A stretch of 64,000 bases of DNA, taken from contig NZ_LMUO01000006.1 in assembly GCF_009765905.1 (NCBI RefSeq), positions 174,676 to 238,675 of the forward strand, read 5' to 3'. Source of the stretch: Mucilaginibacter sp. L196. Its GTDB lineage: Bacteria; Bacteroidota; Bacteroidia; Sphingobacteriales; Sphingobacteriaceae. Positions 18,827 to 27,294 of this stretch are shown piece by piece (positions within the stretch are counted from its first letter, which is position 1; every line of letters begins with the position of its first letter). Both the position numbers and the translations under genes were made by a program. The notes beneath the pieces are model-generated. The model worked only from the letters and a program-made list of their open reading frames with translations. It did no database searches and was not told the origin of the DNA.

Positions 18827-20068
18827 TTATCTCAACTTTAATGTTATTATTGTTAATATGGCTAACAGTATGCAGATGATGTAAAAACGTGTTACAATTT
18901 TCGCCTCGTGGAAACCTTTTTTTTGGTAGTGGTGATGCAGCGGCGCCATCAGGAAGATCCTTCTACCCTCACCATATCTTTTCTTGGTGAATTTGAACCA
19001 GGATACCTGCATGATTACCGATACATTTTCTATCAGGAATACGCCACAAAGCAATGGCACCATTAACTCTTTACGGATCATGATGGCGAATACCGCGATG
19101 ATACCACCGATTGCCAAGCTACCGGTATCGCCCATAAATACTTGCGCAGGGTATGAGTTGTACCATAAGAAACCAACGCATGCACCAACAAATGCTCCCG
19201 CGAAAATCACTAATTCGCCTGAGTCGGGGATATACATAATGTTCAGGTAATCCGCAAATACTGTATTACTTGACACATAAGCCAGTATTGCCAGCGTAAT
19301 ACCAATAATGGCTGATGTTCCCGTCGCCAGTCCATCGATACCATCGGTTATATTGGCACCATTTGATACCGCTGTTATGATCACGATTACGAAAAACAGG
19401 AATACTACCAAAGAATAATGATCGTACCCATTACCAATGAATTTCAACACCTTGCCGTAGTCGAACTCATTGTTCTTATAAAATGGTATGGTAGTTTTGG
19501 TAGATTTAATATCCTGCGTATAAACAGGCGCGTTACCTTTTAGGTGAAAAGCCACAGGTGCATCATACTTAACCGGCAGCTTAACTTCCTGGCGAATGAT
19601 GATGTCGGTATTAAAATACATGGTGAAACCTATAAAAAGCGCCAACCCAACCTGCCCGGTAATTTTGAATCTTCCGGCTAATCCTTCTTTATTCTTTTTA
19701 AATACTTTAATGTAATCATCTAAAAAGCCAATAGCACCCAACCACAGGGTAGTAACTATCATCATGATGATGTAGATATTACCCAGCTTGGCAAATAGCA
19801 ACGTTGGGATAAGTATGCCCAAAATAATAATGATACCACCCATTGTTGGTGTACCTGCTTTTTGCATCTGGCCTTCTAAACCTAAGTTCCTTACACTTTC
19901 GCCTACCTGTTTGTAGCGCAGATAATCGATTAACCTGCGGCCATACACCGTAGTTACGATCAACGATACTATCACAGCCATAGCCGTACGGAACGTGATG
20001 TACTGGAACACCCCTCCTCCCGGAATGCTGTAATTTTTATTTAAATAATTGAACAGATAGTATAGCAT
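18827..20068 (-). CDS. mraY: Phospho-N-acetylmuramoyl-pentapeptide transferase
   Basis: A 413-residue polytopic enzyme that transfers phospho-MurNAc-pentapeptide to undecaprenyl phosphate, forming lipid I. Catalytic Asp117-Asp118 sit in GFLDDYIKV. Asn and Asp residues in [15 protein letters not shown] (about 236-250) and the histidine loop [10 protein letters not shown] follow. It is about 50 residues longer than E. coli MraY because of a polar insert (about 155-215) between transmembrane segments, a usual feature in Bacteroidota. It lies 18 bp after murE. Confidence 0.97.
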   Translation of the reverse strand: MLYYLFNYLNKNYSIPGGGVFQYITFRTAMAVIVSLIVTTVYGRRLIDYLRYKQVGESVRNLGLEGQMQKAGTPTMGGIIIILGILIPTLLFAKLGNIYIIMMIVTTLWLGAIGFLDDYIKVFKKNKEGLAGRFKITGQVGLALFIGFTMYFNTDIIIRQEVKLPVKYDAPVAFHLKGNAPVYTQDIKSTKTTIPFYKNNEFDYGKVLKFIGNGYDHYSLVVFLFFVIVIITAVSNGANITDGIDGLATGTSAIIGITLAILAYVSSNTVFADYLNIMYIPDSGELVIFAGAFVGACVGFLWYNSYPAQVFMGDTGSLAIGGIIAVFAIMIRKELMVPLLCGVFLIENVSVIMQVSWFKFTKKRYGEGRRIFLMAPLHHHYQKKGFHEAKIVTRFYIICILLAILTIITLKLR

Positions 20069-20086
20069 CTTCTTTTATTTATTGGC

Positions 20087-21550
20087 TTACAATTCCATTA
20101 ATTTAAATTGGTTAACTAATTCTTCCATATCATCGAAATGATTTTTTACGCCATTTATTTCCTGGTATTTTTCGTGGCCTTTACCGGCTAATAATATAAT
20201 ATCGCCGGGGCGAGCTAAATGACATGCTGTTTTGATCGCTTCTTTTCTGTCAGCAATACTCAGCGTATTTCTTTTAAATGCCGGGTCAACGCCTTCTTCC
20301 ATATCCTTGATAATCTGCGTAGGGTCTTCAGTGCGTGGGTTATCGGATGTCAGTATCACCTTATCACTCCACTCACAGGCAACTTTAGCCATAATAGGGC
20401 GTTTGGTTTTATCCCTGTCGCCCCCACAGCCAATAACGGTTATTACTTTTTCATTTCCTTTACGGATGTCGTGAATGGTACTTAACACGTTTTGTACAGC
20501 ATCAGGGGTATGGGCATAATCTACAATACCAATAATCTTATTGGCAGCAACAATGTATTCAAACCTACCTTCGGCGCCTGATAGTTTACTTAGTACTGTT
20601 AACACTTTCGCCCTGTCCTGATCCAACAACATCGCGGCAGCATAAACAGCTAATAAATTGTAGGCGTTAAATGTACCCACCATTTTAAACCATACATCTT
20701 GATTATCAATCTGCAGTAATAAACCACCAAACTGATTTTCCAAGATCTTGGCTTTGTAATCGGCCATGTTTTTTAAGCCATATGATTTTTTGTAGGCGAT
20801 GGTATTTTGCAGCATTACATTGCCGTTCTTATCATCAACATTGGTTAACGCGAAGGCATTTTTAGGCAAACCATCAAAGAATGCTTTTTTAGCTTTCAGG
20901 TATTCTGCAAAAGTCTTGTGGTAATCTAAGTGGTCATGTGTTAGGTTGGTGAATATACCACCAGCAAATACCAAACCTTGTATACGGTGCTGCGCAATTG
21001 CGTGCGAGCTTACTTCCATAAAGCAATAATCGCAACCTGCTTCTACCATTTCGTCCATCAGCCTATTTAGTTCAACCTGATCGGGAGTGGTATGGGTAGA
21101 TGGGATTATTTGTCCGTTGATTTGATTTTCCACGGTTGATAACAAGCCGCATTTATAACCCAAATCACGAAATAATTGATATAATAAAGTGGCGATGGTG
21201 GTTTTACCATTAGTGCCGGTAACGCCAACCAGCTTTAATTTTTTGGATGGATTATCGTAAAAATTAGCGGATACAATGCCTAAAGCTATAGCTGAGTTAG
21301 CAACCATCAAAAAGTCGACTTCACCTGCTGTATGAGCGGGAAGATCCTCGCAAATAATAGCTATAGCACCATCTTTTATGGCTTTGTCTATATAATCATG
21401 GCCATCAACAACAGTACCTTTTACAGCCACAAACAGTGAGCCCGGTATTACCTTACGTGAATCAAATACTACCGCGGTGATCTCAACATCGGCACTCCCC
21501 TGTAGTTCAGTGAATGCAAGCCCCTCTATTATTTCGCTCAAATACTTCAT
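20087..21550 (-). CDS. murE: UDP-MurNAc-L-alanyl-D-glutamate--meso-DAP ligase
   Basis: A 487-residue Mur ligase. The ATP loop GTNGKTT is at 112-118. The substrate-selecting motif DNPR (403-406, in SDNPRTEDP) is the form specific for meso-diaminopimelate rather than lysine. AGKGHEKYQ near the C-terminus is also typical. The start overlaps the end of ftsI by 4 bp (ATGA type), so translation is coupled. With dapA in the same window this fixes the peptidoglycan type as A1-gamma-like, an inference from the motif. Confidence 0.97.
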   Translation of the reverse strand: MKYLSEIIEGLAFTELQGSADVEITAVVFDSRKVIPGSLFVAVKGTVVDGHDYIDKAIKDGAIAIICEDLPAHTAGEVDFLMVANSAIALGIVSANFYDNPSKKLKLVGVTGTNGKTTIATLLYQLFRDLGYKCGLLSTVENQINGQIIPSTHTTPDQVELNRLMDEMVEAGCDYCFMEVSSHAIAQHRIQGLVFAGGIFTNLTHDHLDYHKTFAEYLKAKKAFFDGLPKNAFALTNVDDKNGNVMLQNTIAYKKSYGLKNMADYKAKILENQFGGLLLQIDNQDVWFKMVGTFNAYNLLAVYAAAMLLDQDRAKVLTVLSKLSGAEGRFEYIVAANKIIGIVDYAHTPDAVQNVLSTIHDIRKGNEKVITVIGCGGDRDKTKRPIMAKVACEWSDKVILTSDNPRTEDPTQIIKDMEEGVDPAFKRNTLSIADRKEAIKTACHLARPGDIILLAGKGHEKYQEINGVKNHFDDMEELVNQFKLMEL

Positions 21551-23655
21551 TGCAATTCAATTGTTATTTTTGATCCTTTAGGTATTTCACTACCACCCGT
21601 TACTGATTGTGCAGTAACCATGCCACTACCACGTGCTATTACTTTATAACCCGCATTACCCAACCTGTACAAGGCATCACTTAAATCCATACCTACTACT
21701 GAGGGCACTACGCCACTTTTGTAGTCTGTTTCCTGGTAAGTAATACCGTTACTGGTATCAACACTTGGTGTATTAGATGCATACAATGGTTTAACATTAA
21801 GCGCATTGTAAACCGTGTGCAATGCTTTTGTATTTCCCTGTTTAATTGAAGGCAAGGTGGTGTTACCAACAAAATGAACCGGCGGAGCCTGATTAATATC
21901 CAGATCACTGGCATAAACCCTATCAGCAATTTGCCTAAAAACCGGACCAGCAACTAAGGCTGCTAAATATGAACCCACAGTTGGGTTATTGATTACCACG
22001 ATCATAGAATATTTAGGATGATCAGCCGGGAAATATCCGCAAAAAGATGCCTGGTGTAATTTATTAACCCCGTAGCCTGATGAACCATTAGCAATTTGCG
22101 CTGTGCCTGTTTTACCTGCTACCGTATACAATGGGTTTTTGATTATCTTTCTAACATTACCATCGGTTACCACACCTTCGAGCATTCCTCTAAGCTTACC
22201 TAAAGTTTCATCAGAACATACTTTAGGATTGATCACTCTTGCATGAAACTGCTCTACCGTATTACCCATACGTTGTATCTCGCGAACAAATATTGGCGCT
22301 ATCATTTTGCCATTATTCGCTACCGAGTTATAAAAGGCAAGCAATTGCAACGGCGTTAATTTTTCTTCGTAACCATAAGCCATTTGAGGTAATGTTAATT
22401 TACTCCATGAGCGCGACTTTGGTGTTTTTATAAGAGGCTGACCTTCTCCGGAGATTTGCAAATCCAATTTTTCATTCAAGTGATAGCTGTATAGTTTATC
22501 AATAAATTCTGAAGGATTTGAGTTGTAATACTTATATACAAATTTTGCAGCAGCTACATTAGACGAAAATTCAAATGCTTCTTTGGCTGATATAATATTG
22601 TTATGCTCCACATCAGTAACCGTGTATTTATTATTACCCGGTATTACGTGACTTTTACCGCCCTCGCCATCAACGGTCGAGCTGGTATCTATCTTATGCT
22701 GATCGAGCAAAGTCATGTAGGTTGCCAGCTTGAAAGTCGACCCTGGCTCAGTAGCATCGCTAATGGCATAATTTAATTTTTCCTGATAATCTCCATCCTT
22801 AGTACGGGTAAAATTGGCAATAGCACGAATCTCGCCGGTAGCTACTTCCATCAGGATAACACAACCATGATCGGCCTGACTTTTTACCAATTCAGCCTTA
22901 AGCGCCTGTTGCGCAACATCCTGAAAATTAACATCAATAGTCGATAGGATATCGGCACCTTGCACTGCAGGAACTTCATCGTCATCGTCATTAACAGGAA
23001 TCCAGGTGCCGCCGGCAGTACGCTGCATTAAGCGTTTACCGTTTTCGCCATTAATATAGTTAGAGTATGCACCTTCAAGGCCTACCGCGTTTTTTACGTT
23101 TTCGTTTTTATAACCAATAGTACGGGCTGCCAAGGTGCGAAATGGTAGTATGCGCAGGTTTTGCTCAACCACAATTAAGCCACCTTTATATTTACCCAGG
23201 TTAAATAAGGGAAATTTACGAATCAGTTTTAATTCCTGATAAGTTACCTTACGCCTGATTAGCGCATAGCGTGAGCTATCTTTACGTGCATCGCGCAACA
23301 AACGGGAGAAACCACTTTCAGACATATCAGGATATAACCGCGAAAGCTTAAGCGCCAATGAATCTACCTTACCATAAAATACTTTATCTTCGGATATACC
23401 ACCGGCCATCATATCCATGTGCAGTTCATACTCAGGTACTGAAGTTGCCAGCAAACTGCCATCAACAGCCAAAATATTACCACGGGCCGCCTCTACCGCT
23501 TCATAATGCGTAGATAGCTTGGCCGACATGGTTTTCCATTTTTTACCCTGCACAAATTGCAGGCGAACAACCTGCACCATTACCGCCCCGGCTAAAATTA
23601 ATATCAGCCCGAATGCCAAATAAACCCTGAGTAGTATGTTACTTCTTATGCTCAT
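21547..23655 (-). CDS. ftsI: Septal transpeptidase FtsI/PBP3 with PASTA domain
   Basis: A 702-residue class B penicillin-binding protein that cross-links septal peptidoglycan with FtsW. One N-terminal transmembrane helix (about 10-30), a dimerisation domain, then the transpeptidase domain. Active-site Ser306 and Lys309 lie in EPGSTFK, the SxN motif in FSSNVAA (about 368) and KTG in AGKTGTAQ. The C-terminus (about 640-702) is a single PASTA domain (VVPSVVGMDLSDALYRL), a sensor-like module absent from E. coli FtsI. It overlaps ftsL and murE by 4 bp each. Confidence 0.96.
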   Translation of the reverse strand: MSIRSNILLRVYLAFGLILILAGAVMVQVVRLQFVQGKKWKTMSAKLSTHYEAVEAARGNILAVDGSLLATSVPEYELHMDMMAGGISEDKVFYGKVDSLALKLSRLYPDMSESGFSRLLRDARKDSSRYALIRRKVTYQELKLIRKFPLFNLGKYKGGLIVVEQNLRILPFRTLAARTIGYKNENVKNAVGLEGAYSNYINGENGKRLMQRTAGGTWIPVNDDDDEVPAVQGADILSTIDVNFQDVAQQALKAELVKSQADHGCVILMEVATGEIRAIANFTRTKDGDYQEKLNYAISDATEPGSTFKLATYMTLLDQHKIDTSSTVDGEGGKSHVIPGNNKYTVTDVEHNNIISAKEAFEFSSNVAAAKFVYKYYNSNPSEFIDKLYSYHLNEKLDLQISGEGQPLIKTPKSRSWSKLTLPQMAYGYEEKLTPLQLLAFYNSVANNGKMIAPIFVREIQRMGNTVEQFHARVINPKVCSDETLGKLRGMLEGVVTDGNVRKIIKNPLYTVAGKTGTAQIANGSSGYGVNKLHQASFCGYFPADHPKYSMIVVINNPTVGSYLAALVAGPVFRQIADRVYASDLDINQAPPVHFVGNTTLPSIKQGNTKALHTVYNALNVKPLYASNTPSVDTSNGITYQETDYKSGVVPSVVGMDLSDALYRLGNAGYKVIARGSGMVTAQSVTGGSEIPKGSKITIELQ

Positions 23656-24059
23656 TGCGCATCCTCCTTCACGGTTATTTTTTGCGGCGGCTGCATAGAT
23701 GTTTTGATACCTAAAGTATCGGCACGCTTCTCAACCTCGGTTAAAGTACTTTTAAAAGCCAGATCAGCTTTGGTTGATTTATAATCCCAGCTTAGTTCTT
23801 TTACTTCTTTAGTGAGCTTATCAATATCACGGATATTTTTCTCGGCCAAATGACGGTTGCCGATATACACCATACCCAGCAGGGCCACATACAACACAAA
23901 AGGCAGTGCTTTGGTAGCTGCCTCAGTTGTAATAAAGCCTTTGGTTAGAAACTGCGTTAAAAAGTTATCGGGGATTTCCTTTACAGTCTTTTCCTCAACA
24001 ACCAACTTTTTTTCGGCTTCTACCTCTTCCTGAATTTCTGTGCGTAAACGATTGGTCAT
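23652..24059 (-). CDS. ftsL: FtsL-like divisome protein
   Basis: A 135-residue bitopic protein: a charged cytoplasmic part (residues 1-42, rich in Glu and Lys), one transmembrane helix (about 45-66, TKALPFVLYVALLGMVYIG), then a periplasmic helix with heptad-like spacing (IRDIDKLTKEVKELSWDYK) expected to form the FtsL/FtsB-type coiled coil. Sequence conservation in this family is very low, so the name rests on topology and position between rsmH and ftsI. It overlaps both neighbours by 4 bp. Confidence 0.85.
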   Translation of the reverse strand: MTNRLRTEIQEEVEAEKKLVVEEKTVKEIPDNFLTQFLTKGFITTEAATKALPFVLYVALLGMVYIGNRHLAEKNIRDIDKLTKEVKELSWDYKSTKADLAFKSTLTEVEKRADTLGIKTSMQPPQKITVKEDAQ

Positions 24060-24961
24060 TTTTTTACAGCTATCCTTAATTTCGCGCTTCGTGCCCTGTT
24101 ATTCAATTTTATTTCTTCTTCGGATGCAGTTATCGCACCGCGACTTACCGCCTCCAAAGGTTTTTGATCGTTTCCAAAAAAATCCTTTTCTACCTCGCCA
24201 CTGAACTTACCTTTGGCGATGAAGTTTTTCACTAGCCTGTCCTCTAACGAATGATAAGACATTACTACCAACCTGCCGCCAGATACCAGAATATCAGCCG
24301 ACTGGGTCAGGAAATCCTTTAATGCTTCCAGCTCCTGGTTAACCTCAATGCGCAAGGCCTGAAAAACCTGTGCCAGGTATTTGTTTTCTTTTCCTTTCGG
24401 GATGCGTGCCGAGATAGCATTTTTCAGATCAGCAATGGTAACTATCGGCGCAATCAATCGAGCCATTACAATTGTATTGGCTAATGATTTCGCGTTTTTT
24501 ATTTCACCATAAACACCGAAGATCTTATGCAAATCGGCTTCGGAATAAGTGTTCACAACATCCTTTGCACTAATACCTGATGCCTGGTTCATACGCATAT
24601 CCAACGCCGCATCAAAACGGATGGAGAAACCGCGTTCGGCTTGATCGAACTGATAAGATGAAACACCCAGATCAGCCAAAATACCATCAACCGGAACAGC
24701 GCCATGCAAACGGGTAAAGTTTTTTATGTAACGAAAATTTTGATCAATAAAAGTAAAGCGATCATCAGCAATGATATTCTGCTGCGCATCCACATCCTGA
24801 TCGAATGCCAACAATTGGCCATCTTCGCCCAAATGTTTCATAATCTCGCGGGAATGCCCTCCACCGCCGAAGGTTACATCAATATAAGTACCGTTTGGTT
24901 TTATATCTAAACCTTCGATACATTCGGCAAGCATTACAGGGGTATGGTAAGTGTTACTCAT
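24056..24961 (-). CDS. rsmH: 16S rRNA (cytosine-1402-N4)-methyltransferase
   Basis: A 301-residue SAM-dependent enzyme (MraW) that methylates the ribosomal P-site base C1402. The start YHTPVML is typical. The SAM loop DVTFGGGGHS (28-37), LADLGVSSYQFD, the helical insert with NKYLAQVFQALRIEVNQEL and the C-terminal VMSYHSLEDRLVKNF are all family marks. It overlaps mraZ by 8 bp and ftsL by 4 bp. rsmI, encoded at 46 kb, methylates the 2'-hydroxyl of the same nucleotide, so both C1402 modifications are represented in the window. Confidence 0.97.
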   Translation of the reverse strand: MSNTYHTPVMLAECIEGLDIKPNGTYIDVTFGGGGHSREIMKHLGEDGQLLAFDQDVDAQQNIIADDRFTFIDQNFRYIKNFTRLHGAVPVDGILADLGVSSYQFDQAERGFSIRFDAALDMRMNQASGISAKDVVNTYSEADLHKIFGVYGEIKNAKSLANTIVMARLIAPIVTIADLKNAISARIPKGKENKYLAQVFQALRIEVNQELEALKDFLTQSADILVSGGRLVVMSYHSLEDRLVKNFIAKGKFSGEVEKDFFGNDQKPLEAVSRGAITASEEEIKLNNRARSAKLRIAVKK

Positions 24962-25427
24962 CTTTCCCTCCTGCTTTGTTGTTGCCCAATACTTTTTGCA
25001 TTAACGGCCCGAAGTTATCCGGCTCCTCATCCATCATCTCATTATAAGTCGACGAATCCCAAACCTCGATCTTATTGATCAAACAAGTAAGGATTATATC
25101 GTTTTTAATACCAGCGTATTCCAATAGGAATTTTGGTAACAACACGCGCCCGGCAGCATCCGGACTTAACTCGGTAGCGCCACGGGTGAAATAACGAATC
25201 ACCTTAATATTATCTTCTTCGTATTCGTTAAGTTTGCTAAGTTCGTCCAGCTTTTTGTCCCATTGCGACTTTGTGAAAATTACTAAATGTTTTTTGGCAC
25301 CAAAACCACGGTTAATGACTAACCCTTCTGTTTCTACCTCAGGAAGTTTTTTCTTGAGGCCAGAGGGAATCATCATCCTTGATTTAGGATCCAATTTACA
25401 TTCAAATTCTCCGGTCAAATACGACAT
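24954..25427 (-). CDS. mraZ: Transcriptional regulator MraZ
   Basis: A 157-residue protein with two tandem AbrB-like MraZ domains. Each carries the DxxxR signature: DPKSRMMIP (about 13) and DAAGRVLLP (about 90). MraZ forms a ring-shaped oligomer that binds direct repeats and represses the dcw operon. First gene of the cluster; its operator is visible directly upstream at 25473-25499, so autoregulation is likely. The end overlaps rsmH by 8 bp. Confidence 0.97.
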   Translation of the reverse strand: MSYLTGEFECKLDPKSRMMIPSGLKKKLPEVETEGLVINRGFGAKKHLVIFTKSQWDKKLDELSKLNEYEEDNIKVIRYFTRGATELSPDAAGRVLLPKFLLEYAGIKNDIILTCLINKIEVWDSSTYNEMMDEEPDNFGPLMQKVLGNNKAGGKDE

Positions 25428-25454
25428 TAGCTGACTATAGCATTAATTGTTATG

Positions 25455-25462
25455 TAAAAGTA
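25455..25462 (-). promoter_or_regulatory. Probable -7 element of the dcw operon
   Basis: On the minus strand TACTTTTA, one mismatch from TAnnTTTG, 27 bases before the mraZ ATG. The MraZ box sits just upstream, across the expected -33 region. Confidence 0.45.
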
Positions 25463-25472
25463 AATACTTTTA

Positions 25473-25499
25473 CCACTTTCTACCACTTTGAAACACCAA
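25473..25499 (-). promoter_or_regulatory. MraZ box (dcw operator)
   Basis: On the minus strand AAAGTGG occurs twice in register (complement of 25483-25489 and of 25473-25479), exactly 10 bp apart, each followed by TAG or TAA. A degenerate third unit with the GTG core (TTGGTGT, 25493-25499) precedes them in the same 10-bp register. AAAGTGGnnn tandem repeats are the MraZ box described in Mollicutes, and GTGG/TGGG repeats in E. coli. Confidence 0.85.
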
Positions 25500-25696
25500 A
25501 AGTTTTCAACATTTTTGGCTATAGCTTATTTTTTGATTTTCAGGCTGAAACAACTGGGTATAAGCCGGTTTACCCGCAAGTTTTGCGGAAATAATTGGCG
25601 ACAATATGTTAGTTAAAGGTGTATAAGTTTATTTGAGCAAATAGCGAGCGCCCATAAGTTGGGAAGGGCTAAAATTATTGCTCAAAAAACGGGGTA

Positions 25697-26143
25697 TTAT
25701 TTAGCGATCAGGATAAAAAGACTGACAAACACAATGAAAGCAATCCTGATTAATTGCGCATTTATGTAAACTCGAGGAAATTCGGCAGAACGGAGCCTGT
25801 AAAGTAAATAGCCTATAACAACTGCTAAAACAAAGAAATCGGCAATGAGCGGATAGCGGTAACTATCGATATTTACCTCGCTTATCAATATAGCCATCAT
25901 CCCTAAAGCATAGATAAACCCCAGTACGATAGTTATGGTATTATTGTAATTATCAGTCGGTTTGCCTATAAAGTAAAAACCGAAAGGAAAATACATCAGT
26001 GCCAGCAAGATGCAGAATATCTCCAGAAAAAAGAATGACTGAAAACCGAACGCATACCTTACAATGGTTGCTACCACTACAGAAAGGATAAGCACGATCT
26101 CAGCGAAATGCATCTTCTTTACCGAACTTGATACCTGGGCCAT
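25697..26143 (-). CDS. Small integral membrane protein, unknown function
   Basis: A 148-residue protein with four hydrophobic segments: about 13-30 (AEIVLILSVVVATIV), 36-56 (FFFLEIFCILLALMYF), 70-88 and 98-115, with a fifth possible at the C-terminus (IAFIVFVSLFILIAK). No motif I recognise. It lies upstream of mraZ on the same strand, but 269 bp containing the mraZ promoter and operator separate them, so it is not part of the dcw operon by sequence evidence. Divergent from the thioredoxin-like gene. Codon use looks native. Confidence 0.7.
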   Translation of the reverse strand: MAQVSSSVKKMHFAEIVLILSVVVATIVRYAFGFQSFFFLEIFCILLALMYFPFGFYFIGKPTDNYNNTITIVLGFIYALGMMAILISEVNIDSYRYPLIADFFVLAVVIGYLLYRLRSAEFPRVYINAQLIRIAFIVFVSLFILIAK

Positions 26144-26270
26144 CGTATTAATTTCCTTTCTTAAGCATTTGAATAACTAACTATACGATAACAGAAATTG
26201 TTTTCAGATTTATACTGAATAAGTATTGCGATTACCGCCGATAAATGTATTTTTACATAATAGATTGACC

Positions 26271-26837
26271 ATGAAAACATTATTCACTTTAATGCTGGTG
26301 CTGTTAAGCTTTGGAAGCTTTGCACAAAGCGCTCCCGACTCTTCGACCACTGTATTAAATGCAGCTTATGCAAAAGCGCATAGCGAACATAAAAATGTGA
26401 TCCTGATGTTTCATGCTTCGTGGTGCGGCTGGTGCAAAAAGATGGAGGCCTCTATTAATGACCCTGATTGCCAAAAGTTGTTTAATGATAATTACATTAT
26501 TGTTTACCTGGATATTTTAGAACGCCCGGGCAAACAAAACCTTGAAAATCCAGGCGGTACTGATGTGATGAAAAGTTTTAACGGCGACCCTAACGGCGGC
26601 ATACCTTTTTGGGTGATATTGACCCCAAGCGGCAAAGCCTACGGTAACTCCTACAAACCACCACTTGGCGCTACAACCGGAACTGCTAAAGATAATGTTG
26701 GCTGCCCTGCTGAGGCTGATGAAGTGGCTTATTTTATGAGTTTGCTGAAATCATCATCAAAATTGAGTGACCAGCAATTGGCTGTTATTAAAAATCGTTT
26801 TTTGAAGAATAAGCCTGCGAGTACGAACGCGAATTAA
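26271..26837 (+). CDS. Exported thioredoxin-fold protein (CGWC)
   Basis: From the ATG at 26271 the protein has 188 residues; an upstream TTG in frame (26226) would add 15 residues before a clean signal peptide and is rejected. Signal peptide residues 1-18 (SFAQ). The redox motif CGWC is at 52-55 in HASWCGWCKKMEAS, as in DUF255/thioredoxin_7-like proteins. The cis-Pro region is GGIPFWVIL. It should act in the periplasm as a disulfide reductase or isomerase; the partner is unknown. No operon partner on this strand. Confidence 0.85.
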   Translation: MKTLFTLMLVLLSFGSFAQSAPDSSTTVLNAAYAKAHSEHKNVILMFHASWCGWCKKMEASINDPDCQKLFNDNYIIVYLDILERPGKQNLENPGGTDVMKSFNGDPNGGIPFWVILTPSGKAYGNSYKPPLGATTGTAKDNVGCPAEADEVAYFMSLLKSSSKLSDQQLAVIKNRFLKNKPASTNAN

Positions 26838-26920
26838 ACTTATTTTAGATTGTTTGGCTAAAGCCAACGTTCTTTATTTTTTTTAACCGCCCCATAAATG
26901 GGACGGCAATGAGTTTATCG

Positions 26921-27262
26921 CTAAAAGAAAAAACGAATACTTGTTTTACGTTTATATGCTTCTTCAAATAATGATTTAATTTTTTCAGTTATGATATCAA
27001 GCTTTTTGTCGAGTGAATAATTACTAAATATATCACTATCAATAACTTTCTTAATTTCAGTTATATTCGAAATATGTTCATCCTCGAAATCGTCTATTAT
27101 TATGCCAATCATTTTATTAATTGAATTGAAAAAACCAGTATTCCAAAGCTTATAGAATGATTCATCCTCAAAGTTTAATTCTATTAATTCATCGCTTTCA
27201 GCTAAATCATATTCTAACCGTTTTTCTGCAATAGAATCCTTTGGGACACATATTATTTTCAT
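26921..27262 (-). CDS. AT-rich orphan gene, acidic protein of unknown function
   Basis: A 113-residue protein beginning MKIICVPKDSIAEKR, then strongly acidic (SDELIELNFEDES, DDFEDEHISN) and ending in a basic helix with KRKTSIRFFF. No signal peptide, membrane helix or motif I recognise. Base composition differs from the surroundings: the 120 bases 26941-27060 contain only 27 G or C by hand count, against roughly 40% nearby. This suggests recent acquisition. It lies 32 bp from the CocE-like gene on the same strand and could follow it in a transcript. It might be a toxin/immunity-type accessory gene, but nothing shows it. Confidence 0.6.
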   Translation of the reverse strand: MKIICVPKDSIAEKRLEYDLAESDELIELNFEDESFYKLWNTGFFNSINKMIGIIIDDFEDEHISNITEIKKVIDSDIFSNYSLDKKLDIITEKIKSLFEEAYKRKTSIRFFF

Positions 27263-27294
27263 AACTCAAAATTCATATTACATCACCCTAACCT

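Noticed and set aside
26226..26270. TTG start adding 15 residues to the thioredoxin-like protein
   Set aside because: It would place 15 residues before a clean signal peptide that begins at ATG 26271.
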